36,977 nucleotides of DNA from Lysobacter_F sp035645555 (lineage in GTDB: Bacteria; Pseudomonadota; Gammaproteobacteria; Xanthomonadales; Xanthomonadaceae): the NCBI GenBank assembly GCA_035645555.1, contig DASQMI010000073.1, forward strand, positions 1-36,977. Direction: 5' to 3'. Below the pieces are notes generated by a model. It did no database searches. It was not told where the DNA came from and saw only the letters and a program-made list of their open reading frames with translations. Positions 22,892-29,972 of the stretch are shown here, one piece after another; within the stretch, counting starts at the first letter, position 1; the number at the start of each line of letters is the position of its first letter. The translations under genes were made by a program, and so were the position numbers.

Positions 22892-23791
22892 ATGGCCATC
22901 ACGCTGATCGCCACCGTCGTCGCGCTCGTGCTGGGCCACGTGGCGCCGGCGGTCATCAACGCGATGCGCCATTACGGCTGGTTCGAGAGCCTGCTGCGCG
23001 GCTACAACGCACGGTTCCCCGAAGGCAGCTTCTGGCACGGCCGCGCCGGCCTGCTGCTGGCGCTGCTGCCGCCGCTGCTGCTCGTGCTGCTGTTCCAGCT
23101 CGCGCTCGACGAGCCGATGCTCGGCATCCCCGCGCTGCTGTTCGGCACGCTGGTGCTGATCTACTGCTGGGGGCCGCGCGACCTCGATCTCGACGTCGAC
23201 ACCATCGTGCAGGCGCCCGACGCCGCCGCGCGCCGGCAGGCCGCCGCCGCGCTTTATGCGGAAGGTAGCGAACCGTCGCTGGAGCCGACGCGGCTGGTCG
23301 AGGCGGTGTTCCGCAACGCGCTGCGGCGCTGGTTCGGCGTGCTGTTCTGGTTCATGGTGCTCGGCCCGTTCGGCGCGCTGCTGTACCGGCTGACCGCGCT
23401 CGCGGTCGATGGCCCCGGCGCGCGCGTGCTGCCACCGGGCACGCTCGCCGGCGCGCAGGCGCTGCTGAAGGTGCTCGACTGGCCGGTCGCACAGCTGCTC
23501 ACCCTGGCGCTGGCGCTGGTCGGCAACTTCGACGTGGTGCTCGAGGCGTGGCGCAACGGCGGCGGCGCCGCGTTCGACCTGGACGCGCCGTTCCTGGAGA
23601 CGGTGGCGCGCGCCAGCGTCAAGAGCGATCTCGCCGACGAGGCCGCAGACTACGCGGATGTCGACGGCATGCCGGTGCCGGCGCTCGGCGAGCTGCCGGA
23701 GCTGCGCGATGCGATGAGCCTGGTGTGGCGCAGCCTGCTGGCGTGGCTGGCGGTGCTGGCGCTGTTCGTGATCGCCGGCTTCGTGTCCTGA
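22892..23791 (+). CDS. ampE: AmpE-like inner-membrane protein
   Basis: The 299-residue product has four or five membrane segments: 3-20 (ITLIATVVALVLGHVAPAV), 50-70, 74-92, 146-166 (FGVLFWFMVLGPFGALLYRL) and the C-terminal LLAWLAVLALFVIAGFV. AmpE hallmarks are HRAGLL-like WHGRAGLLLALLPPLL, LIYCWGPRDLDLDVDTIVQA and FWFMVLGPFGALLYRL. AmpE was described with AmpD in beta-lactamase induction and resembles CobD/CbiB membrane proteins; its biochemical role is unclear. ampD is not adjacent here. The gene ends directly before the first REP array. Confidence 0.88.
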   Translation: MAITLIATVVALVLGHVAPAVINAMRHYGWFESLLRGYNARFPEGSFWHGRAGLLLALLPPLLLVLLFQLALDEPMLGIPALLFGTLVLIYCWGPRDLDLDVDTIVQAPDAAARRQAAAALYAEGSEPSLEPTRLVEAVFRNALRRWFGVLFWFMVLGPFGALLYRLTALAVDGPGARVLPPGTLAGAQALLKVLDWPVAQLLTLALALVGNFDVVLEAWRNGGGAAFDLDAPFLETVARASVKSDLADEAADYADVDGMPVPALGELPELRDAMSLVWRSLLAWLAVLALFVIAGFVS

Positions 23792-23803
23792 CGCAGAGAC
23801 GCT

Positions 23804-24104
23804 TTTAGGAGCGGCTTTAGCCGATCCGCACCCCACGCCCTTGTAGGAGCGGCTTTAGCCGCGAAGAACACGCACACGCGCCGCGTGGTCGCGGCTGAAG
23901 CCGCTCCTCCAGCGGGGGAAGCTCGGTTTCGCGATCGCGGCTGAAGCCGCTCCTACAGCGGGGGGAAGCTCGGTTTCGCGTCGCGGCTGAAGCCGCTCCT
24001 ACAGCGGGATAGATCGGTTTCGTGGTCGCGGCTGAAGCCGCTCCTACAGCGGGGCAGATCGGTTTCGTGGTCGCGGCTGAAGCCGCTCCTACAGCCGCTC
24101 CTAC
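23804..24104. repeat. REP array 1 (GTAG-class palindromes, 7 units plus a partial)
   Basis: Two plus-orientation units (23804-23825 degenerate; 23843-23864, GTAGGAGCGGCTTTAGCCGC) are followed by five inverted units starting at 23889, 23935, 23981, 24026 and 24071 (TCGCGGCTGAAGCCGCTCCT), spaced 46, 46, 45 and 45 bases, plus a partial copy at 24093-24104. The spacers are also nearly identical to each other (AGCGGGG...GATCGGTTTCG). This fills the 320 bases between ampE and the DUF2752 gene; no gene lies here. Such elements in xanthomonads are dispersed by RAYT transposases, none of which is in the window. Confidence 0.93.
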
Positions 24105-24111
24105 GGCGACG

Positions 24112-24522
24112 TTACCCCGGCGCCATCCAAGCGAACGGCGGCCACGGCAGGTTGCGTGCGACGGTGAACGCCGGCAGCAGCACCAGCCAGAACGCCGGCG
24201 ACGCCAGCGGCCGCATCACCGGCGCCAGCCAGCGCGGGCGCCAGCCGCGCGAGTGCGCCACCAGCAGCGGCACCGCCACCAGCATCAGCACCAGCAGCGG
24301 ATTCATGTCGAGCGCGCGCACGACATCGCCGTGGACCAGCGCGTGCAGGCAGCGCGTGCTGCCACAGCCCGGGCAGTACAGCCCGGTGAGCGCGTTGAAC
24401 AGGCAGGGCATGAACGGGCTGTCCGCCGCGTTCGGATCGTAGCTGCGCAGCAGCCAGACGCCGGACGCGGCCGCGATCGCGGCCGCGCCGAGGCCCAGCG
24501 GATGGAGTACGCGTGCGTTCAC
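24112..24522 (-). CDS. DUF2752 family membrane protein
   Basis: The 136-residue product starts at a GTG that overlaps the CD225-gene stop (GTGA). It carries the DUF2752 core: CLFNALTGLYCPGCGSTRCLHALVHGDVVRALDMNPL (about residues 47-83), with the conserved CPGCGSTR motif and Asn-Pro. Hydrophobic segments are LGLGAAAIAAASGVWLL, LLVLMLVAVPLLVAHS and FWLVLLPAFTVAR. The function is unknown; the cysteines could bind metal or form a disulfide. It is paired with a CD225 gene, a recurrent combination. Its stop codon abuts REP array 1. Confidence 0.87.
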   Translation of the reverse strand: MNARVLHPLGLGAAAIAAASGVWLLRSYDPNAADSPFMPCLFNALTGLYCPGCGSTRCLHALVHGDVVRALDMNPLLVLMLVAVPLLVAHSRGWRPRWLAPVMRPLASPAFWLVLLPAFTVARNLPWPPFAWMAPG

Positions 24523-24848
24523 TGCGCCTGCTGCTGTAGCTGCTGCATCATCTCCATCTGCTGCATGAACGCCGCCATGCCGCCGGTGGCGAACCAGTAG
24601 ACGCTCATCAGCGCGCCGAGGATGGCGAGCGCGGTGGCCACCCAGCACCAGATCTTGGCGTTCTCCGACGCGCGGCGCGCGCCTTCAATGTCGCCTTGGG
24701 CGAGCTTGCTGTTGACCTGGGTGGCGAACACGATCGCGACGATGCCGATCAGGCCGACCGGGCAACAGAAGCAGGTGGCGAGGATCGTCGAGACGATCGC
24801 CCAGACAAGATGGTTCGGGATGGATTGGGCCGAGTCCGGCGTGTTCAT
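24519..24848 (-). CDS. CD225/dispanin family membrane protein
   Basis: The 109-residue product has the two-segment CD225 fold: IPNHLVWAIVSTILATCFCC (about 10-29), the intracellular loop FATQVNSKLAQGDIEGARRA, then SENAKIWCWVATALAILGAL. The conserved VNSKLAQGD.EGA pattern and Cys pair mark the family, which includes animal IFITM proteins; bacterial roles are unknown. The tail is rich in Met and Gln (MQQMEMMQQLQQQAQ), unusual for this GC-rich genome. AGGGGGAA precedes the ATG. CTAGCAT (24907-24901 on this strand) may be its -10 element. Confidence 0.9.
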   Translation of the reverse strand: MNTPDSAQSIPNHLVWAIVSTILATCFCCPVGLIGIVAIVFATQVNSKLAQGDIEGARRASENAKIWCWVATALAILGALMSVYWFATGGMAAFMQQMEMMQQLQQQAQ

Positions 24849-24924
24849 GAGTTCCCCCTGGCGTGACGGTTGAGCGCGTGCGCCGGCACGGCGCAGCCCG
24901 ATGCTAGCAGAGCCCTGCGACCGG

Positions 24925-26811
24925 TCATGCCGCATCGCCGCGCAACGCGCGCACGTTCGTCTCCAGCAGCGCGGCCGTGGCCTGCTCGCCCGCGATCGGT
25001 GCATCCGCCACCACCTCGACATGCGCGCGGAAGCGTCGCGGCACGCGCATGCGGCCCAGCCGCGAATCGCGCCGGCTCCACATGCTGGTCCACATGCCGC
25101 GCAGCGCCATCGGCACCACCGGAACTGGACGGCGCTCCAGGATGCGCTCCACGCCGCCCTTGAACGGCGCGATGGTTCCGTCCTTGGTCAGCGCGCCCTC
25201 GGGGAAGATGCCCACCACCTGGCCGTCGGCGAGTGCGGCGTCGATCTCCTCGAACGCGCGCCGCATGAGCTCCGGCTCCTCGCGCGCGCCGGCGATAGGG
25301 ATCGCTTTCGCGGTCCTGAAGATCCAGCGCATCACCGGGATGTTGAAGATCCTGTAGTACATGACGAACCGCACCGGCCGCGGAATGCTTGCGGCCAGGA
25401 TCAGCGCGTCCATGTAGCTGACGTGGTTGCACACGATCAGCGCCGGGCCCTCGTCCGGCACGTGCCGCTCGATCCCGTGCACGCGCAGGCGGTACAGCGT
25501 GCGCACCAGCACCCAGCTCAGGAACCGCATGAAGAACTCGGGCACGATGGTGAAGATCCACAGCGCCACCAGCGTGTTCGCCACCGCGAGCGCCAGGAAC
25601 AGCTGCGGAATCGACCAGCCGAGCAGCGACTGCGTCGCGATGCCAAGGCCGGCGGCCAGCACGATGAAGAACGCGTTCTGGATGTTCATGCCGGCGATGA
25701 CGCGCGCCAGCTCGCCTTTCGGCGTGCGGCTCTGGATCAGCGCGAACAGCGGCACCACGAAAATGCCGGCGAACAGGCCGATGCCGAGCAGGTCGATCGC
25801 CACCCGCGTGCTGCCCGGCTGCGCGAGGAAGCCGCCGATCGTCAGCCCCTTCGCCACCGAGGCCACCGGCTGCGCGAAGTAGAGGTCGAACACGAACGCA
25901 CTGATGCCGAACGCGCCCAGCGGCACCAGGCCGATCTCGACCACGCGGCCGGATAGCTTCTCGCACAGTAGCGACCCCACGCCGACGCCCACCGAGAACA
26001 GCGCCAGCGCGAACACGTACAGCGTCGGCGAGCCGCCCAGGTACGTCTCGGCGTACACCGGCAGGTTGGAGGTGAGCACCGTGCCGACGAACCAGAACCA
26101 CGACACCCCGAGCACGCTGTTGCGCACCGCCAGCTGCTTGCGGGTGAGCCGCCAGATGCGCAGCGATTCCGGCAGCGGGTTCCACTGCAGGCGCAGCGCA
26201 GGCGCGCCCGCGTCCACCGGCGGAATCGCGCGGCTGGTCAGGTTGCCGGCGACGGCAAGCGCCACCACCGCCGCACCGGCCACCCACGGCCCGTGCGCTC
26301 CGGCGAGCGCGAAGATCAGCCCGCCGGCGATCATGCCGATCAGGATCGCGATCGACGTGCCCATCTCGACCAGGCCGTTGCCGCCGGTCAGCTCTTCCGG
26401 CTTCAGCACCGACGGCAGGATCGAATACTTCACCGGCCCGAACAGCGTCGACTGCACGCCGGTCAGGAACAGCGCGGCCAGCAGCACGCCCATGTGCTGC
26501 AGCAGGAACCCGGCCGCGGCCACTGCCATGATCGCGATCTCCATCGCGGTGGTGATGCGGATCAGCCGGTGTTTCTCCAGCTTCTCGGCGATCTGCCCGG
26601 CGGTGGCGGAGAACAGGAAGTACGGCAGGATGAAGATCGCCGGCGCGAGCTGCGTGTACAGCGCCTTGTCCGCCTGCGGGATGGCCATGTAGCCCAGCAG
26701 GCCGACGATCGCCTGCCGGAACACGTTGTCGTTGAACGCGCCCAGCAACTGGACCACGAAATAGGGCAGGAACCGCCGCTGCGTCAGCAGCTCGAACTGG
26801 TTGTGCGCCAT
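24925..26811 (-). CDS. MFS transporter fused to PlsC acyltransferase
   Basis: A 628-residue two-domain protein. Residues 1-425 form an MFS domain of the lysophospholipid-transporter (LplT) type, with LLGAFNDNVFRQA, LFGPVKYSILPSVL and about 12 helices. Residues 440-610 are a PlsC-type acyltransferase with NHVSYMD (462-468, the HX4D motif) and FPEG (536-539). Together they would flip lysophospholipids across the inner membrane and re-acylate them. In E. coli, LplT and the Aas acyltransferase are separate; many proteobacteria fuse LplT, PlsC and an acyl-ACP synthetase. Here the AMP-binding synthetase is missing, so acyl-ACP or acyl-CoA must come from elsewhere. Substrates are inferred. Confidence 0.9.
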   Translation of the reverse strand: MAHNQFELLTQRRFLPYFVVQLLGAFNDNVFRQAIVGLLGYMAIPQADKALYTQLAPAIFILPYFLFSATAGQIAEKLEKHRLIRITTAMEIAIMAVAAAGFLLQHMGVLLAALFLTGVQSTLFGPVKYSILPSVLKPEELTGGNGLVEMGTSIAILIGMIAGGLIFALAGAHGPWVAGAAVVALAVAGNLTSRAIPPVDAGAPALRLQWNPLPESLRIWRLTRKQLAVRNSVLGVSWFWFVGTVLTSNLPVYAETYLGGSPTLYVFALALFSVGVGVGSLLCEKLSGRVVEIGLVPLGAFGISAFVFDLYFAQPVASVAKGLTIGGFLAQPGSTRVAIDLLGIGLFAGIFVVPLFALIQSRTPKGELARVIAGMNIQNAFFIVLAAGLGIATQSLLGWSIPQLFLALAVANTLVALWIFTIVPEFFMRFLSWVLVRTLYRLRVHGIERHVPDEGPALIVCNHVSYMDALILAASIPRPVRFVMYYRIFNIPVMRWIFRTAKAIPIAGAREEPELMRRAFEEIDAALADGQVVGIFPEGALTKDGTIAPFKGGVERILERRPVPVVPMALRGMWTSMWSRRDSRLGRMRVPRRFRAHVEVVADAPIAGEQATAALLETNVRALRGDAA

Positions 26812-26835
26812 GCGCGTCTCCCCACGGACGGCGGG

Positions 26836-26842
26836 AGACTAG
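26836..26842 (-). promoter_or_regulatory. possible -10 element of the MFS-PlsC gene
   Basis: On the minus strand CTAGTCT lies 24 bases upstream of the ATG at 26811, in the 105-base gap after the purD stop. It suggests that the gene has its own promoter and does not only depend on purD. Confidence 0.35.
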
Positions 26843-26916
26843 CAGAGGACTCCCTCGCTAATGCCAGCCTTGGTGCTGGAACGCCCGTGCAGCGACAGAC
26901 TCGCTATTACTTCGCA

Positions 26917-28203
26917 CTACCGGCGTTCGCGCTCGATCGCCCGCCAGCCGATGTCGTGGCGGTGGAACTCGCCTTCCCAGGCGATGCCGGCGACCGCTTC
27001 GTAGGCCTTCCGCTGCGCTTCGGCCACGGTGTCGCCGAGCGCGCACACGGTGAGCACGCGGCCGCCGGCGGTGACCACGTGCTCGCCTTCGATGCGGGTG
27101 CCGGCGTGGAACACCTTCACGCCCTCCGGCGGCGGCGCGTCCCACTCGTTGATGATGTCGCCGGCACGCGGCGTGCCGGGGTAGCCGGCAGCGGCCATCA
27201 CCACGCCGAGCGACGGGCGCGGGTCCCACTGCGCCTGCGTCTCGTGCAGGCGGCCGTCGATCGCGGCCTCGACCAGTTCAAGCAGGTCCGACTGCAGCCG
27301 CAGCATCACCGGCTGCGTTTCCGGATCGCCGAAGCGCACGTTGAACTCGATCACCTTCGGTGCGCCGCTGCGGTCGATCATCAGCCCGGCATAGAGGAAA
27401 CCGGTGAACGGCACGCCGTCGGCGGCCATGCCGCGCACGGTGGGCTCGACGATCTCGCGCATCACCCGTGCGTGCACCTCGGGCGTGACCACCGGCGCGG
27501 GTGAGTAGGCGCCCATGCCGCCGGTGTTGGGGCCGGTGTCGCCGTCGCCGACGCGCTTGTGGTCCTGGCTGGTCGCCATCGGCAGCGCGGTGCGGCCGTC
27601 GACCATCGAGATGAAGCTGGCTTCCTCGCCGTCGAGGAACTCCTCGATCACCACGCGCGCGCCGGCCGCGCCGAACGCGTTGCCGGCCAGCATGTCGCGC
27701 ACCGCGGCTTCGGCCTCGGCGAGCGTCATCGCCACGATCACGCCCTTGCCGGCGGCCAGGCCGTCGGCCTTGATCACGATCGGCGCACCCTTGGCGCGCA
27801 CGTGGGCGAGCGCGGCCTCGACGTCGGTGTGCACGGCGTAGTGCGCGGTGGGAATGCCGTGGCGGGCGAGGAAGTCCTTGGCGAACGCCTTGCTGCCTTC
27901 CAGCTGCGCGGCCGCCGCGCTGGGGCCGAAGATGCGGCGGCCCGCGGCGCGGAAGCGGTCGACCACGCCGGCCACCAGCGGCGCCTCGGGGCCGACCACG
28001 GTGACCGCGACGTCTTCGCGCTCGACCAGCGCGAGCAGGCCATCGATATCGGTGGCTGCCAGCGGCACGTTGCGGCACTTGTCCTCGTGCGCGGTGCCGG
28101 CGTTGCCCGGCGCGACCAGCACTTCGGCCACGCGCGGCGACTGCGCCAGCTTCCACGCCAGCGCGTGTTCGCGTCCGCCGGATCCGATCACCAGAACCTT
28201 CAT
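26917..28203 (-). CDS. purD: phosphoribosylamine-glycine ligase
   Basis: Second step of purine synthesis: joins glycine to phosphoribosylamine with ATP. The 428-residue product has the N-terminal MKVLVIGSGGREHALAWKL, the ATP-grasp region (IVIKADGLAAGKGVIVA), TSQDHKRVGDGDTGPNTGG, the motif YAGLMIDRSG and FNVRFGDPETQPVML. The start at 28203 is fixed by the family N-terminus; the open frame to 28371 continues into the divergent gene. purH, its usual partner, is 1.8 kb upstream on the same strand, separated by a plus-strand symporter gene. Confidence 0.96.
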   Translation of the reverse strand: MKVLVIGSGGREHALAWKLAQSPRVAEVLVAPGNAGTAHEDKCRNVPLAATDIDGLLALVEREDVAVTVVGPEAPLVAGVVDRFRAAGRRIFGPSAAAAQLEGSKAFAKDFLARHGIPTAHYAVHTDVEAALAHVRAKGAPIVIKADGLAAGKGVIVAMTLAEAEAAVRDMLAGNAFGAAGARVVIEEFLDGEEASFISMVDGRTALPMATSQDHKRVGDGDTGPNTGGMGAYSPAPVVTPEVHARVMREIVEPTVRGMAADGVPFTGFLYAGLMIDRSGAPKVIEFNVRFGDPETQPVMLRLQSDLLELVEAAIDGRLHETQAQWDPRPSLGVVMAAAGYPGTPRAGDIINEWDAPPPEGVKVFHAGTRIEGEHVVTAGGRVLTVCALGDTVAEAQRKAYEAVAGIAWEGEFHRHDIGWRAIERERR

Positions 28204-28218
28204 GCGCGCTCCTGCCGA

Positions 28219-28229
28219 AACACTGTGTT
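28219..28229. other. small palindrome in the purD/symporter divergent region
   Basis: AACACTGTGTT is a perfect inverted repeat (5-bp arms, one central base) 16 bases upstream of the purD start. It lies in the 103-base region shared with the symporter gene and could be a regulator site. It is short enough to arise by chance. Confidence 0.25.
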
Positions 28230-28306
28230 GAAACGGCCCGAAATGGTACGTGACCGGGCCTGCGGCCGCGAACTCGCTGCTAGCATCGGGTCTTTCCCCT
28301 GACGAG

Positions 28307-29818
28307 ATGACCGTGGACACCCTGCTGCAGACGGTGGAGGCGGTGCTGTCGCCGGTGATCGGCGGCATCAACCGGCTGTTCTGGGACTACTTCCTGACCT
28401 ACGCGCTGCTGGCGGTCGGGTTGTACTTCAGCCTGCGCCTGCGTTTCGTGCAGGTGCGCCGCTTCCCGCACATGCTGCGGGTGATCGGCCGCGGCACCGC
28501 GGGCGACGCGGCCGGCATCTCGCCGTTCCAGGCGCTGTGCACCACGCTGGCCGCGCGGGTGGGCACCGGCAACATCGCCGGCGTGGCGATCGCGCTGACG
28601 CTGGGCGGCCCCGGCGCGATGTTCTGGATGTGGTGCACGGCCGTGCTCGGCATGGCCACCGCGTACGCCGAGAGCGCGCTGGCGCAGCTGTACAAGGTGC
28701 GCGACGGCGAGGGGCAGTATCGCGGCGGTCCGGCGCACTACATGGCGCGCGGTCTGCAGCGGGGCTGGATGGGCGCGCTGTTCGCCGGCTGCCTGTTGTT
28801 CTCCTACGGGCTGATCTTCAGCAGCGTGCAGGCCAACGCGATCGGCGGCTCGTTGCAGCATGCATTCGGCATCGGCCCGGGGCCGACCTCGCTCGGGCTG
28901 GTGCTGCTGACCGCGGTGGTGATCTTCGGCGGGCTGCGCTCGATCGCGCGTTTCGCCGAGTGGGTGGTGCCGTTCATGGCGCTGGGCTACCTCGGGCTCG
29001 CCGGCTGGGTGGTGGTCACCCATCTCGACCAGGTGCCGGCCGCGCTGGCGCTGGTGATGCGCAGCGCGTTCGGACTGGAGCAGGCGGCCGGCGGCGTGCT
29101 CGGCGGCATGGCCGCGGCGATGCTCAACGGCGTCAAGCGCGGGCTGTATTCCAACGAGGCGGGCCTCGGCAGCGCGCCGAACGTGGCCGCCGCGGCCACC
29201 CCGGTGCCGCATCACCCGGCCAGCCAGGGCTTCGTGCAGTCGCTCGGCGTGTTCATCGATACCCTGCTGATCTGCACCGCAACCGCGCTGATCATCCTGC
29301 TGTCCGGCACGCTCGATTCGGCCGGCAGCGACGGCGTGGTGGTGACGCAGCGCGCGATGACGGTGTTCTTCGGCCCGTACGGCAGCGCGTTCGTGGCGAT
29401 CGCGCTGTTCTTCTTCGCGTTCACCACCATCATCGGCAACTACTCGTACGCCGAGAGCGGCCTGATCTACCTCGGCGGCGGCAGGCGTTCGCTGCTCGCG
29501 CTGCGCCTGGCCGCGCTGGCGGTGATCGTGTGGGGCGTGTACTCGAAAGTGCAGCTGGTGTGGAACGCGGCGGACGCGGCGCTGGCGATCATGGCGACGA
29601 TCAACCTGGTCGCGCTGGTCGGGCTGTCCGGCGTGGTGGTCAAGCTCACGCGCGATTACGAGCGCCAGCTGGGCGAGGGCGTCGCGCCGGAGTTCCACAT
29701 CAGCCGCTATCCGGAACTTGGCGACGGCGTCGACCGCGAGATCTGGCGCGAGCGCGGCGCGCCCTCGTCGCCTGCCGCAGGAGTGGCTTCGGCCGCAACC
29801 GGATATAGCCAAGGCTGA
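28307..29818 (+). CDS. alanine/glycine:cation symporter (AGCS family)
   Basis: Sodium- or proton-coupled uptake of alanine or glycine across the inner membrane. The 503-residue product has about 11 hydrophobic segments and AGCS hallmarks: ISPFQALCTTLAARVGTGNI (about 77-96), ALTLGGPGAMFWMWCTAVLGM, GQYRGGPAHYMARGL, KRGLYSNEAGLGSAPNVAAA and TTIIGNYSYAESGLIYLGG. I chose the ATG at 28307; the frame from 28250 lacks support. TAGCAT at 28281-28286 may be the -10 element. Glycine import next to purD, which consumes glycine, is suggestive but may be coincidence. The C-terminal 20 residues are low complexity. Confidence 0.93.
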   Translation: MTVDTLLQTVEAVLSPVIGGINRLFWDYFLTYALLAVGLYFSLRLRFVQVRRFPHMLRVIGRGTAGDAAGISPFQALCTTLAARVGTGNIAGVAIALTLGGPGAMFWMWCTAVLGMATAYAESALAQLYKVRDGEGQYRGGPAHYMARGLQRGWMGALFAGCLLFSYGLIFSSVQANAIGGSLQHAFGIGPGPTSLGLVLLTAVVIFGGLRSIARFAEWVVPFMALGYLGLAGWVVVTHLDQVPAALALVMRSAFGLEQAAGGVLGGMAAAMLNGVKRGLYSNEAGLGSAPNVAAAATPVPHHPASQGFVQSLGVFIDTLLICTATALIILLSGTLDSAGSDGVVVTQRAMTVFFGPYGSAFVAIALFFFAFTTIIGNYSYAESGLIYLGGGRRSLLALRLAALAVIVWGVYSKVQLVWNAADAALAIMATINLVALVGLSGVVVKLTRDYERQLGEGVAPEFHISRYPELGDGVDREIWRERGAPSSPAAGVASAATGYSQG

Positions 29819-29822
29819 CCGC

Positions 29823-29944
29823 TGTAGGAGCGGCTTCAGCCGCGACGGGATGACCGGCCACGGCGATGGGCTTTCCATCGCGGCTAAAGCCGCCCCTACA
29901 GATGCACGCGGCAAACGTCGGATCGCGGCTAAAGCCGCTCCTAC
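29823..29944. repeat. REP cluster 2 (three GTAG-class units)
   Basis: One plus-orientation unit (29823-29844) and two inverted units (29878-29899, with a CGCCCC variant; 29923-29944) lie in the 154 bases between the convergent symporter and purH genes. Units here carry CTTCAGCC or CTAAAGCC in the loop. The pair facing each other could form a larger hairpin that acts as a transcription barrier. No other feature is seen in the gap. Confidence 0.9.
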
Positions 29945-29972
29945 AGCGGCGGGTGGCGCGGCCGCGATGCGC

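Noticed and set aside
23889..24104. CRISPR-like regular repeats (about 22-base repeat, about 24-base spacer)
   Set aside because: The spacers are near copies of each other, the repeats are GTAG-class REP palindromes found elsewhere in both orientations, and no cas genes are present.
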